Assembly: GCA_009841105.1 (NCBI GenBank)
Contig: VXMM01000056.1
Span: forward strand, 40,815-104,814
Length of the DNA: 64,000 nucleotides
Source: Acidimicrobiia bacterium
Lineage (GTDB): Bacteria > Actinomycetota > Acidimicrobiia > Spongiisociales > Spongiisociaceae
Direction: 5' to 3'
Part shown: positions 42,020 to 51,496 of the stretch, piece after piece
How the letters are laid out: each line of letters begins with the position of its first letter
Numbering within the stretch: the stretch's first letter is position 1
Made by a program: the position numbers and the translations under genes
The notes under the pieces: model-generated
The model's input: only the letters and a program-made list of their open reading frames with translations
Database searches by the model: none
Told to the model about the DNA's origin: nothing

Positions 42020-43225
42020 TCACCGAGCAGCCACATCGGCCACCGCGGCGCGGCGAGCCTCAGCCCGGTTGGCGTCCCCCTGTATCTCGATCAACACCTG
42101 CCGGTCCTGGGCGGCCAGGTCGGCGGCCAGGTCGTCAGCGGCGGCGATCCGGGCCTCCACGCCCTCGGCGACCAGCTTGCGGGCCTCGTCGAGCAAGGCT
42201 TCCACCATGTCGTCCTCCGGCACCACCCTCACCACCTTCCCCTTGATGAACAGGTGCCCCCGGCCCCGACCGGCGGCGATCCCGAGATCGGCCTCCCGAG
42301 CCTCTCCGGGTCCGTTCACCACGCAGCCCATGACGGCCACCTGGATGGGGAGCTCCGCCTCCTCCAATCTGGCCTGCGCCGTCTGGGCGACCTCCAGCAC
42401 GTCGACCTCCGCGCGCCCGCAGCTGGGGCAGGCGATCAGGTCCAGCCCGGTGCGATCGCGCAGATCGAGATACTCGAGGAGTTGTCGCCCGGCTTTGGCC
42501 TCCTCCACCGGATCGGCGGTCAACGAGAAGCGGATGGTGTCGCCGATGCCTTCGAGTAGCAGGGTGGCAATGCCGGCCACGGACTTGATGAGTCCCCCCG
42601 GCGGAGGCCCAGCCTCGGTGACGCCGAGATGGAGCGGGAAACCGACCGTATCGGCTAGCAGGCGGTAGGAGTCGACCATGGAGGGGACATGGGAGTGCTT
42701 GACCGAGATCTTGATGTCGTGGAAGTCCTCCTCGGCCAGGTACTCGATCTCCTTGAACGCCGACGCCACCAGCGCTTCGGGCGTGGCGGAGCCGTATTGC
42801 TTCATGAGGTCACGGTCCAGGCTGCCGGCGTTGACGCCCACCCGGATGGGGATTCCGCGGTCCTTGGCGTCGCGAGCCACCGCCCGGATCTGATGTGGCT
42901 TCCGGATGTTGCCCGGATTGAGTCGCAGGCCCTGAACGCCGGCCTCGAGCGCAGCAAGCGCCAAGCGGTACTGGTAATGGATGTCGGCGATGATCGGCAC
43001 CGGCGAGCGAGGCACGATCTCGGCCAGCCCCTCGGCGGCGGCTACATCGTTGCAGGTGATACGGACGATGTCGGCGCCAGCACCGGCCAGGGCATAGACC
43101 TGGGCCAGGGTGCCGTCCACGTCGGCGGTCTTGGTGGTGGTCATCGACTGCACCGAGACCGGGGCGCCACCCCCCACCGGCACGCGACCCACGTGAATCT
43201 GCCTGGTTCGATCGCGGTGATCCAT
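42020..43225 (-). CDS. ispG: 4-hydroxy-3-methylbut-2-enyl diphosphate synthase
   Basis: The 401-residue iron-sulfur enzyme of the MEP isoprenoid pathway has VSVQSMTTTKT at the N-terminus, LRLNPGNI, and the cluster ligands in CPSCGR and GCVVNGPGEA. It converts methylerythritol cyclodiphosphate to HMBPP. It is in the conserved dxr-rseP-ispG order, so the organism uses the MEP route. Confidence 0.97.
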   Translation of the reverse strand: MDHRDRTRQIHVGRVPVGGGAPVSVQSMTTTKTADVDGTLAQVYALAGAGADIVRITCNDVAAAEGLAEIVPRSPVPIIADIHYQYRLALAALEAGVQGLRLNPGNIRKPHQIRAVARDAKDRGIPIRVGVNAGSLDRDLMKQYGSATPEALVASAFKEIEYLAEEDFHDIKISVKHSHVPSMVDSYRLLADTVGFPLHLGVTEAGPPPGGLIKSVAGIATLLLEGIGDTIRFSLTADPVEEAKAGRQLLEYLDLRDRTGLDLIACPSCGRAEVDVLEVAQTAQARLEEAELPIQVAVMGCVVNGPGEAREADLGIAAGRGRGHLFIKGKVVRVVPEDDMVEALLDEARKLVAEGVEARIAAADDLAADLAAQDRQVLIEIQGDANRAEARRAAVADVAAR

Positions 43226-43245
43226 CAGAATGCCATGTTACTACC

Positions 43246-43264
43246 AGTGGTCAGTGGTCAGTGA
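43246..43264. repeat. Heptamer CAGTGGT, 2.7 tandem copies
   Basis: Two full copies and a partial third follow the ispG start region. The unit differs by one base from the CAGCGGT array at 29370-29425. Confidence 0.8.
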
Positions 43265-43370
43265 GGGTTCTGGCGGGAGAACCGCAAGGACAACCCAAAC
43301 AAGCTCCAGGGCCACAAGAACTTCATCACCTCCGGGGTCGCCTCTGGCAACTGGCCACTAGGGCGCGTTC

Positions 43371-43392
43371 ACGCTATGAGCGTCCCTTTTTT
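43371..43392 (+). terminator. Terminator-like hairpin on the plus strand
   Basis: ACGCT, loop ATG, AGCGT, then CCC and six Ts. There is no plus-strand protein gene before it; the rightward orientation may mark the end of a short antisense or non-coding transcript from about 43260. Confidence 0.4.
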
Positions 43393-43412
43393 GTCGCGGG
43401 TCCCACGATCAG

Positions 43413-44522
43413 CTAAAGCGTCAGCGGGTTGACGATGTCTAGGACGATCGCCACCAGGCCGAGGAACAGCATGAACAGAATGACTACGGCGGCGATGGGG
43501 ACCAGGTTCCGGTGATCTACGCGCCGGCCCGTGATCTTCTCGTAGAGCGCCACAGCGAAATGTCCGCCGTCCAGCGGGTATAGGGGCACGCTGTTGAACA
43601 GGGCCAGGGTCACGTTCACCACGGCCAGGATGAAGACGATGTTGCCGATGCCCACCTCCGAAGCCTGGCTACCGATCCTGACCAGCCCGATAGGACTGAC
43701 CGGCCGGATCTCTTCAGGAACGTCGCTCTGTCCGGCCAGCACGCCGCCCAGCTCGACCAGCGATCCGGGTCGAACGATGCGTGCGATGGCGTCCAACGCG
43801 CCGGAGATGATCGCCCACTCCGCCGTGGCCGCGCGTCCGGCTGCCGTGACGGGCCCGATCGAAACCCGCCGCGCCCGGGGCGAAACCCCCAGGAAGCCGA
43901 CTGCTTCGCCGGTCTGGGGATGGTACGAACCCAGGGTGGCAAGAAGCGAGCGGGGATAGCCGTCGCGGACAACCTCCAAGACGACAGTCTCGCCGGGGCG
44001 GCTCATTATCAGCTGCACGGCCTGCTCCCAACCGTCGACGGGTACGCCGTCGATGGCGGTCATGACGTCTCCGTCCAGCACACCGGCTACGGCGGCCGGA
44101 CTTGGCACTCCGGGCGAGATCTCGGGACTGACCCTTTCCACCGCCGTGGTCAATTCGGCGGCGCCGGAGTACCAGAACAGGCCGAACAGCAGCAGGTAAG
44201 CGGTCAGGAGGTTAAGCACCACCCCGGCCAGGACCACCACCGTTTTCTTCCAGAAGGGCTGGCCCCTATACGCACGGCCCGCGTCGACCGGGTCGATCCT
44301 CTCGCCGACACTCATGCCGGCGATGCGTACGTAGCCGCCGAACGGGAGCGCTTTCACCCCGAACTCGGTCTCGCCGCGGCGGAACGACCACAGTCGAGGC
44401 CCGAAACCGAGGAAGAACTCGGTGGCCTTCATTCCGGTGGCGCGGGCTGCCCAGTAGTGGCCGGCCTCGTGCACGACGATGAACGCCGAGATGGCCACCA
44501 CCATCATTATTCCGCCGACCAA
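43413..44522 (-). CDS. rseP: Site-2 (M50) zinc metalloprotease RseP/Rip1-like
   Basis: The 369-residue intramembrane protease cleaves membrane-anchored regulators and remnant peptides. The zinc site HEAGH is in the first helix, a PDZ domain lies near residues 125-205 (GVLDGDVMTAIDGVPV), and the third metal ligand is in NSVPLYPLDGGH. TTG 44520-44522 is chosen because GAGGAG stands 5 nt before it, just past the dxr stop; ATG 44507 is possible. It lies between dxr and ispG as in many actinobacteria. Confidence 0.94.
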   Translation of the reverse strand: MVGGIMMVVAISAFIVVHEAGHYWAARATGMKATEFFLGFGPRLWSFRRGETEFGVKALPFGGYVRIAGMSVGERIDPVDAGRAYRGQPFWKKTVVVLAGVVLNLLTAYLLLFGLFWYSGAAELTTAVERVSPEISPGVPSPAAVAGVLDGDVMTAIDGVPVDGWEQAVQLIMSRPGETVVLEVVRDGYPRSLLATLGSYHPQTGEAVGFLGVSPRARRVSIGPVTAAGRAATAEWAIISGALDAIARIVRPGSLVELGGVLAGQSDVPEEIRPVSPIGLVRIGSQASEVGIGNIVFILAVVNVTLALFNSVPLYPLDGGHFAVALYEKITGRRVDHRNLVPIAAVVILFMLFLGLVAIVLDIVNPLTL

Positions 44523-44532
44523 ACTCGCTCCT

Positions 44533-45666
44533 CTACCGGCGCTCCACTGCGGCGCGAGCGGCTCGCCGGGCAGACCGATCGGCCTCGACCACCACCTCGA
44601 TCGAGGTGGTCTCCGTTGCCTGATGGCCCTCAAGGACCTCGGCGATCACGGCGGGAATATCGAGAAACGCTATCCGCCTCTCCAGGAAGGCCGCCACCGC
44701 CACCTCGTCAGCGGCGTTGAATGCCGCCGGGACGGTTCCTCCCGCTCTTCCCGCGGCGTAGGCGAGGTCGAGCGCCGGGAAGGCGTCGCGGTCAACCGCC
44801 TCGAAAGTGAGATCGGACCGGGTCAGGTCGAACCGGGAGAAACCACCTGGTGAGCGCTGCGGATAGGTGAGGGCGTATTGGATCGGGATCCGCATGTCGG
44901 TGACGCCCAAGTGAGCCTTGAGCGATCCATCCACGAACTCCACCAGTGAGTGGACGATGCTCTGGGGATGTACCACCACATCCACCTTCTCGAAAGCCAG
45001 ACCGAACAGGAAGTGGGCCTCTATCACCTCCAGACCCTTGTTCACCAGCGTGGCCGAGTCGATGGTTATCCGGGGTCCCATGTTCCACGTGGGATGGGCC
45101 AGCGCCTCTTCGACTCCCACCCGGCCCAGTTGTTCCCGATCCCGACCTCTAAAGGGGCCGCCGGAAGCAGTCAGCAGCAGGCGGGAGACTTCGGGAATCC
45201 GCTCCCCCACCATGCATTGGAACAACGCTGAGTGCTCCGAGTCGACCGGGACCAACTCACCGTGGCGGGCGGCCGCCATCACCAGCTCACCGCCCACGAC
45301 CAGGCTCTCCTTGTTGGCCAGGGCGAGCCGGTTCCCCGCCTCCAGTGCGGCGATGGACGCTTCGAGACCCGCCGAACCCACCACCCCGTTGACCACCGTC
45401 GAACCGGGGTGCTGAGCCATCTCCACCAGCGCGCCGGGACCCGACGCATAGCGGTTGCCGTACTGCAGGCGGAAGCGATCGTGGCCGTCCGGGTCGGGCG
45501 CGACGGCCACCACGGTGGCCTGCGTGTAGCGGTCGGCCAACCGGGCGAGCTCGTCCCCGGCTCGCCGCGCCGCCAGTCCCGACACCCGAATGCCTAGGCG
45601 GTCCGCAACTTCGAGCGTCTGGCGACCGATGGACCCCGTCGCCCCCAGGACGACAACGGGTTTCAC
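44533..45666 (-). CDS. dxr: 1-deoxy-D-xylulose 5-phosphate reductoisomerase
   Basis: The 377-residue NADPH enzyme catalyses the committed step of the MEP pathway. It starts VVVLGATGSIGRQTLEV (Rossmann loop), has LANKESLVVGG, PVDSEHSALFQ with metal ligands, and LTASGGPFR. GTG 45664-45666 overlaps the cdsA stop in GTGA; the longer frame upstream is a shadow of cdsA. Confidence 0.97.
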   Translation of the reverse strand: MKPVVVLGATGSIGRQTLEVADRLGIRVSGLAARRAGDELARLADRYTQATVVAVAPDPDGHDRFRLQYGNRYASGPGALVEMAQHPGSTVVNGVVGSAGLEASIAALEAGNRLALANKESLVVGGELVMAAARHGELVPVDSEHSALFQCMVGERIPEVSRLLLTASGGPFRGRDREQLGRVGVEEALAHPTWNMGPRITIDSATLVNKGLEVIEAHFLFGLAFEKVDVVVHPQSIVHSLVEFVDGSLKAHLGVTDMRIPIQYALTYPQRSPGGFSRFDLTRSDLTFEAVDRDAFPALDLAYAAGRAGGTVPAAFNAADEVAVAAFLERRIAFLDIPAVIAEVLEGHQATETTSIEVVVEADRSARRAARAAVERR

Positions 45667-46772
45667 AGGTATCCGAACCAGAGGTACACCAGATAGGCGG
45701 TAGGAATCGCGAACATGAAGGCGTCCAGCCGATCCAGCACCCCACCGTGGCCGGGCAGGCTGCTCCCCATGTCCTTTATGCCGATGGACCGCTTCACCGC
45801 CGACTCGGCCAGGTCGCCGATGGGTCCGAACACGCTGATGGCTACCGCCAACGCGACGGCTGATTGCAGAGTGAAAGGCTCGAGCAACCCGAACCTCCCG
45901 ATCACAACGCCGGCCAGCACGGTGATGACACAGGCGCCGAGGAACCCCTCTACGGTCTTGTTGGGCGAGAGGATGGGAGCCATGCGGCGTTTCCCGAGCG
46001 TGCGCCCGTAGGAGAAGGCGGCGATGTCGTTGAGAGCAGTCAGCACCACCAGCCCGGTGGTCAAGCCCCAAGCCTGGGAGGACTGGAAGATCGGCACCGC
46101 GAAGGAAGCCAGAACCGGCGCCCAGGCCACGCCGAGGACCGTTACGCCGATGTTGGCCAGCGGGTAGTTCCGACCGGCCGCCACGAAGAACAGGCCCGAC
46201 AGCAGGATCACGGCTGCCAGCACACCACCCACGGCGGCGGGTCCGGTGTTCCAGGCCACGTACATGACCGCTGCGGCCCCGGGTAGGCCGATGAACGCCA
46301 GCGGCGTGAAACCGACCCGGCGGACCGCCTGATAGAACTCCGCCACCGCCACCAGGATCAGGAGGCTGACGAACAGGGTGACCCATAACGATCCCGCGTA
46401 CAGGGATCCGAAGAAGACCGCGACCGCGGCCAGGCCGGTGGCGATCCGGAGCGCCAGTTCGGAGCGGCGGGCCCGGTCGATCTGCTCGATCTGCTCCGGG
46501 TCTTCCTCCTCGACGCCCGTCACGTCCTCGAAACCGACCACGCTGGTGCCGACCCCCGGGATCGAGGCCGCCACCGCCGACTGCTCGACCTCCTCCTCGC
46601 CTGCCTTGGCTACCGATTCGGCCAAGCCCTGGTATTCCCTGGTGGTGGACCGGATGTAGTCGCGGTCGGTGAACTCGCCGGAGTCCCGAGGAGAACCCTC
46701 GGAGTCGGCAGGCTGTTCCCCAGCCTCGTCATCACCTAACTCGGGGGGCCGATCGGCGCCGTCACCAACCAT
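45663..46772 (-). CDS. cdsA: Phosphatidate cytidylyltransferase
   Basis: The 369-residue membrane enzyme makes CDP-diacylglycerol from phosphatidate and CTP. About 110 acidic, soluble residues precede the membrane part, a longer N-terminal extension than usual. Multiple helices follow, and the CDP-alcohol signature SAVKRSIGIKDMGSSLPGHG continuing into GVLDRLD is intact. It is coupled to dxr by a 4-nt overlap. Confidence 0.96.
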   Translation of the reverse strand: MVGDGADRPPELGDDEAGEQPADSEGSPRDSGEFTDRDYIRSTTREYQGLAESVAKAGEEEVEQSAVAASIPGVGTSVVGFEDVTGVEEEDPEQIEQIDRARRSELALRIATGLAAVAVFFGSLYAGSLWVTLFVSLLILVAVAEFYQAVRRVGFTPLAFIGLPGAAAVMYVAWNTGPAAVGGVLAAVILLSGLFFVAAGRNYPLANIGVTVLGVAWAPVLASFAVPIFQSSQAWGLTTGLVVLTALNDIAAFSYGRTLGKRRMAPILSPNKTVEGFLGACVITVLAGVVIGRFGLLEPFTLQSAVALAVAISVFGPIGDLAESAVKRSIGIKDMGSSLPGHGGVLDRLDAFMFAIPTAYLVYLWFGYL

Positions 46773-46911
46773 ACGTAACCGTTCCCTCGTGGAAAGTTCG
46801 CCCAGAATACCCCCAAGAAGGCCGTTCCCGTCGCTATTCCGTACAAGAGCGCTCTCGAGCCGGGTTGCAAGAGGGTGGCCGGTGGATGGATACCCGCTAT
46901 CCGGTTAGTTT

Positions 46912-47454
46912 CTAGATCTTGAGAAGCTCACGCTCCTTGTTGGCGAGCAGCTCGTCGGTCATGGCGATGTGGCGGTCGGTCTGCTGCTGGAGCTTCTTCT
47001 CGGATCTCCAGATCTCGTCCTCGGACTCACCGAGCTCGCCCAAGTCGCTACGGGTCGACCTCCGTATGTGGCGGATTGCGACGCGGCCCTCCTCCGCCAT
47101 GCTGCGCGCCATCTTGACGAGCTGGCGCCGGCGTTCTTCGGTGAGCGGTGGGAAGACCAGGCGGATCACCTTCCCGTCGCTGGCCGGGTTCAGATCGAGG
47201 CCCGACAGGCGGATGGCCCGTTCGATGGCGACCAGGTCGTTCGAGTCGTGAGGGATAACCACGAGCAGGTTCTCGTGGGTGGCGGTCCTGGCGAGCTCCA
47301 GGAGGGCCACCTTCTCCCCGTAGTAGTCGACCATGACCCTGGAGAGCACCGCCCCGCTGGCCCGATCGGTGCGGAGCGTTGCGAACTCGCTCTGCGTGTG
47401 CTTCACGGCGGAGGCCATTCGCTCGGCTGCGTCCTCAAGCAGTTCATCCAGCAT
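46912..47454 (-). CDS. frr: Ribosome recycling factor
   Basis: The 180-residue protein splits post-termination ribosomes together with EF-G. It contains ATLRTDRASGAVLSRVMVDYYG and IRLVFPPLTEERRRQLVK in the expected places. ATG 47454 has GAGGAGG upstream. It lies 26 bp after pyrH and 139 bp before cdsA. Confidence 0.97.
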   Translation of the reverse strand: MLDELLEDAAERMASAVKHTQSEFATLRTDRASGAVLSRVMVDYYGEKVALLELARTATHENLLVVIPHDSNDLVAIERAIRLSGLDLNPASDGKVIRLVFPPLTEERRRQLVKMARSMAEEGRVAIRHIRRSTRSDLGELGESEDEIWRSEKKLQQQTDRHIAMTDELLANKERELLKI

Positions 47455-47480
47455 CCGTCAACCTCCTCTCCGGGTATGTC

Positions 47481-48191
47481 TCAGCAGACCCGGGTGCCGA
47501 TCGACTCGCCCTCCACGGCCCGCCGGATGTTACCGGGCTCCAGCAACCTGAACACCACGATCGGCAGCTTGTGGTCCATGCACATCGTGACCGCAGTGGT
47601 ATCCATCACCTTGAGTTCGGCGTTGATGAAGTCCATGTAGCCGATCTGGTCCAGCAGCCGGGCATCCGCATCGAGCTCCGGATCAGCGGAGTAGATCCCT
47701 TCCACCTTGCTGGCTTTCAGCATCACCTCGGCACCGATCTCGACGGCTCGGAGAGCAGCGGCTGTGTCGGTGGTGAAGAACGGATTCCCGCTGCCGGCGG
47801 CGAATATCACTGAGCGGCCCTTCTCCAGGTGGCGGATGGCTCGCAGGCGGATGTAGGGCTCGGCCAGTTGCTGCATCGTGATCGCCGACTGCACCCGGCA
47901 CTCCACGCCCCGAGCCTCGATGGCATCGCGGAGGGCCAGGGCGTTGATGACAGTGGCGAGCATGCCCATGTAATCGGCGTTGGCCGGGTCCATTCCGGTG
48001 GCCGCTGCGGATACACCCCGGAAGATGTTGCCGCCGCCCACCACGATCCCGATCTGGTGCCCGGCCTTCTGCGATTCGGCGATCTCTCCGGCCGCGCGCT
48101 GCGCCGTCTCGGGAGAAATCCCGTAGCCGATTGAGGGATCGGCGAAGGCCTCCCCGGACAGCTTCAGCAGGACCCGGCGGGCTCCAGCCAT
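47481..48191 (-). CDS. pyrH: UMP kinase
   Basis: The 236-residue amino-acid-kinase-fold enzyme phosphorylates UMP to [42 protein letters not shown] and [17 protein letters not shown] are all present. It is the first gene of the pyrH-frr-cdsA-dxr unit here because the aminotransferase and hydrolase genes separate it from tsf. Confidence 0.97.
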   Translation of the reverse strand: MAGARRVLLKLSGEAFADPSIGYGISPETAQRAAGEIAESQKAGHQIGIVVGGGNIFRGVSAAATGMDPANADYMGMLATVINALALRDAIEARGVECRVQSAITMQQLAEPYIRLRAIRHLEKGRSVIFAAGSGNPFFTTDTAAALRAVEIGAEVMLKASKVEGIYSADPELDADARLLDQIGYMDFINAELKVMDTTAVTMCMDHKLPIVVFRLLEPGNIRRAVEGESIGTRVC

Positions 48192-48394
48192 CTACGAGGG
48201 TTCCGGGGAACCCGGAGCTGGGGGGTTCACATGGGCATCGAATCTCACACGATGTAGTTTGCCACAGGCGAGCCCTGCCCGGATCGACGGATTATCCGAC
48301 CGGCTTTGGAAGGTGTTCGAAGCGTTCCGGTGACCCGACGGACGATGCGGCAACCCGGTCAAGGGACATCAGCCGGCAACGCCGTACTGAGGCG

Positions 48395-49660
48395 CTAGCC
48401 GAGGCCCCGCTCGGTCGCGACCTCGGCCACGGCATCGGCCAGGCCGCTCAGCATGTAGTCGATTTCCGACTCCGTGATCACGAATGGCGGGGAGATCTGC
48501 AGGACGCCGTAGGCCCCCCGCAGGCCGATCGTGATGATTCCCCTCTCGAGAGCGGCGCGGACCACGGCGTCGAGCAAGCCCGGATCCTCCTCCAGGGCGT
48601 CTTCCGAGAGCACCACCGCGGCCAGCAGACCGGCTGCGCGGGCCGAGTCGACCACAGGGTGGGTCTCCAGGCCCCGCACCCCGGACGCGAGGATGGGGTC
48701 CAGTTCGGCTACCCGCGCCACCAGGCACTCACGCTCGAGGATGTCCAGGTTGGTCAGGGCGGCCGCGCAGGATGCCGCGTGGCCCGAGTAGGTGTAGCCG
48801 TGGCGGAACATGGCTTGACCGCTCCAGAAGGGCTCCCGTATCCGGGGAGAGATCAAGATGCCGCCCAGAGGCGCGTAGCCGGAGGTGACACCTTTCGCGA
48901 ACGCGATCACATCAGGGGTGAATCCGTAATGCTGGGCGCCGAAGTCCCTACCCATCCGGCCGAATCCGGTGATCACCTCGTCGGCCACCAGCAGCACGTC
49001 GTGGGCGCGGCACAGCCGCTCGATCTCCGGCCAGTAGCCGTCGACCGGCGGAACGACTCCCCCCGACCCGATCACCGGCTCACCCACGAAGGCGGCGATC
49101 CGCCCGCTCTCGCGTTCGAAGAGGTCGGCGACCGCCGACGTGTCATGGGTAGGGACGTGGATGACGTGGGGCACCAGCGGCCCCCCGTAGCCCTCGCTGT
49201 TGGAAGGGAGCCCGCCGAGCTCGGTACCCCAGGCGTTCATCCCGTGGTAGCTCAGTTCTCGGGCCACGATGATCCGTTTCTCGGGCCGGCCGACTGCGTT
49301 CCAGTAGCGGCGGATCAGCTTGGCCGCGGTCTCGATGGCGTCGCTGCCGCCAGTGGTCATGAATACCACGGCATCGTCCATGGGCGCCATCGCCGCCAGC
49401 CGGTCGGCTAGTTCCCGGGTTGGCGGAGTGGTGGTGAATCCGAACGTCGAGTAAGCGGCCAGGTCTGCCATCTGGCCTGCTACGGCCTCCGCTATCTCCC
49501 GTCGACCGTGTCCGACGTTGCAGTACCACAACGAAGCCGTGGCATCCAGGTACCGGTTGCCGTTCGTGTCGCGGATCCACACCCCTTCTCCCCGGTTCAT
49601 CACGATCTCGTTGCCGGGAACGAGGCTCATGTCGGCATATCCGTGCCAGAAACTGGTCAT
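48395..49660 (-). CDS. Class III aminotransferase (aspartate-aminotransferase-family omega type)
   Basis: The 421-residue PLP enzyme has Asp227 in LLVADEVITGFGRMG and Schiff-base Lys256 in AFAKGVTSGYAPLGG, with TTGGSDAIETAAKL for the phosphate pocket. It differs clearly from the aminotransferase at 17104-18465. It is divergent from a phosphotriesterase-family hydrolase (100-bp shared gap), repeating the aminotransferase/hydrolase pairing of the catabolic island. It is placed between tsf and pyrH, where these genes normally adjoin. Donor and acceptor are unknown. Confidence 0.93.
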   Translation of the reverse strand: MTSFWHGYADMSLVPGNEIVMNRGEGVWIRDTNGNRYLDATASLWYCNVGHGRREIAEAVAGQMADLAAYSTFGFTTTPPTRELADRLAAMAPMDDAVVFMTTGGSDAIETAAKLIRRYWNAVGRPEKRIIVARELSYHGMNAWGTELGGLPSNSEGYGGPLVPHVIHVPTHDTSAVADLFERESGRIAAFVGEPVIGSGGVVPPVDGYWPEIERLCRAHDVLLVADEVITGFGRMGRDFGAQHYGFTPDVIAFAKGVTSGYAPLGGILISPRIREPFWSGQAMFRHGYTYSGHAASCAAALTNLDILERECLVARVAELDPILASGVRGLETHPVVDSARAAGLLAAVVLSEDALEEDPGLLDAVVRAALERGIITIGLRGAYGVLQISPPFVITESEIDYMLSGLADAVAEVATERGLG

Positions 49661-49746
49661 GTCACCCTTTCCGGGATGGTCGTCATTACCGCAAGGCCCC
49701 GCTACAGCCTATCGGCGCACCCTCTCGGACGATGCGGAACGGCCCG

Positions 49747-49752
49747 TAGACT
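49747..49752 (+). promoter_or_regulatory. Candidate -10 box (TAGACT) for leaderless hydrolase mRNA
   Basis: TAGACT ends 8 nt before ATG 49761 with no Shine-Dalgarno in between, in the shared gap of two divergent genes. Confidence 0.5.
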
Positions 49753-49760
49753 GGGCGTCG

Positions 49761-50783
49761 ATGGGGCAGGTGATGACCGTGAGGGGTCCGATCGAGGGCT
49801 CGGAACTGGGCGTCACGCTGCCCCACGAGCACGTGCTCCTCTCCATGGCCTACGCATTCCCCGCCACGGGCCCGGAGGCGACCCGCCCGATCACGATGGA
49901 CCAGCTCGGAGTGCTGCGCAACGACATGACGAGCAATGTCAACACGATCACCCTTGACGAGTCCTCCGATCCGGTGGGCGAACTGGCGAAGGCCCGACAG
50001 GCGGGAGTGGACACCGTCGTGGAGTTGACACCACCCGAGCTAGGCCGGGACCCGGCCGGGTTGGCCCGGATCTCCGAAGCGGCCGGGATCAACATCGTCT
50101 GCGGCACCGGCCATTACGTGCGCCTCCAGCAGCGGCCCGCAACGCGCCGCCTGATCGACGGATCGCCGCCGGAGGCCATCGCCGAGCCGATGATCCGCGA
50201 TCTGACGGAGGGCATCGGCCAGACCGGAGTCCGGGCCGGTGTGATCGGCGAGATCGGCCTGTTCTCTCCGGTCCATCCCGGCGAATTCAAGACACTGGAA
50301 GCGGCCGTCATCGCCCATCGGACTACCGGCGCGCCGCTGTTCGTGCACCTCACGGAGGTCCCGATCGCCGAGCAGGCTCTCGAAGTGCTCGGCCGGACCG
50401 AGCCCGACTGGGAGCGGGTGGTTTTCTGCCACATGGACTTCGACATCCGGGATCTGACCTGGCACCGGCGAGTCCTGGCGCGCGGCGTCAACGTGGAGTT
50501 CGACTTCTTCGGGAGCACGTGGTGGCCGCACGGGTGGTACCTGCACTTCCCGACCGACCCGCAAAGGCTGGCCGCTCTCAGCCGGCTGGCGGACGAGGGC
50601 TACGCCGGGCAACTGCTGGTAAGCCACGACGTTTGCACCCGACTGCAGCTGACCGCCTACGGGGGATTCGGCTACGGCTACCTGCGCTCGGTGGTTCCCG
50701 GGATGATGGAAGAGTTGGGCCTGGACACTGCGCTCCTGGACCGGTTCATGATCGAGAACACCAGGCGGGTACTCACCGGCTGA
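49761..50783 (+). CDS. Phosphotriesterase-family metal-dependent hydrolase, paralogue C
   Basis: The 340-residue TIM-barrel hydrolase has predicted ligands His22 and His24 (HEH), bridging Glu164 in IGEIG, His196, His224 and Asp290 in the canonical SHD. It starts MGQVMTVRGPI like the A-type copies but is longer and clearly a third subtype. ATG 49761 fits the leaderless promoter at 49747. It is the only plus-strand gene inside the long minus-strand translation cluster, suggesting later insertion. Confidence 0.9.
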   Translation: MGQVMTVRGPIEGSELGVTLPHEHVLLSMAYAFPATGPEATRPITMDQLGVLRNDMTSNVNTITLDESSDPVGELAKARQAGVDTVVELTPPELGRDPAGLARISEAAGINIVCGTGHYVRLQQRPATRRLIDGSPPEAIAEPMIRDLTEGIGQTGVRAGVIGEIGLFSPVHPGEFKTLEAAVIAHRTTGAPLFVHLTEVPIAEQALEVLGRTEPDWERVVFCHMDFDIRDLTWHRRVLARGVNVEFDFFGSTWWPHGWYLHFPTDPQRLAALSRLADEGYAGQLLVSHDVCTRLQLTAYGGFGYGYLRSVVPGMMEELGLDTALLDRFMIENTRRVLTG

Positions 50784-50801
50784 GCCGCACCCGGCTAAAT
50801 C

Positions 50802-51422
50802 CTAGGTGTCCTGCTCACCCACTGCCAGGCGGGCGAACCGCCGGACGCCGATGTTCTCACCCATGGAGGCGGCCAGTTCGGTCACCATGTCCCCGACCTT
50901 GCCTTCGTACTGATCGGTCCTGATGTACTCCTGCTCGTAGAGCACGTTGTCCTTGTAGAAGGAATTGATCCGCCCCTCCACGATTCGCTCCACGATCCGC
51001 TCCGGCTTGCCCGAGGCCAACGCCTCCCTGGCGATCAGTTCCTTCTCCCTGTCGACCAACTCTCCGGGTACGTCCTCGGTCCGCACCCACTTGGGCTGGG
51101 CGGCGGCGATATGCATGGCCACGTCGTGGGCCATCTTCTGGAACCGGTCGCTCTTGGCGACGAAGTCGGTCTCCGACGCCAACTCCACGATCACCCCGAC
51201 GGTGGGGTAACCGGAGGGCTGGTGCACGTAGAAGCCGACGGTGCCCTCGTTGGCGTCCCTTCCGGCCCGCTTCTTGGCGTCGGCCAGGCCTTTCTCCCGG
51301 AGTAGGTCCTTGGCCCTGTCCATGTCCCCGTCGCACTCCACCAGGGCCTTCTTGGCGTCCATCATGCCGACCCCGGTGGCCTTGCGCAGAGCCTGTACGT
51401 CCTTGGCTGTGAACTGTGGCAT
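50802..51422 (-). CDS. tsf: Elongation factor Ts
   Basis: The 206-residue nucleotide-exchange factor for EF-Tu has the N-terminal UBA-like part (KDVQALRKATGVGMMDAKKA) and the core ELASETDFVAKSDRF. It is a compact form with one core subdomain shortened, as in some other bacteria. It follows rpsB by 74 bp, as usual. Confidence 0.97.
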   Translation of the reverse strand: MPQFTAKDVQALRKATGVGMMDAKKALVECDGDMDRAKDLLREKGLADAKKRAGRDANEGTVGFYVHQPSGYPTVGVIVELASETDFVAKSDRFQKMAHDVAMHIAAAQPKWVRTEDVPGELVDREKELIAREALASGKPERIVERIVEGRINSFYKDNVLYEQEYIRTDQYEGKVGDMVTELAASMGENIGVRRFARLAVGEQDT

Positions 51423-51496
51423 CTTTATTCGTCCTTCGATTCAGGTTCCTGTTGGTGGTTGGTGGCTTGGTGTCTGTTCGGTCCGCAGTGACGGCG

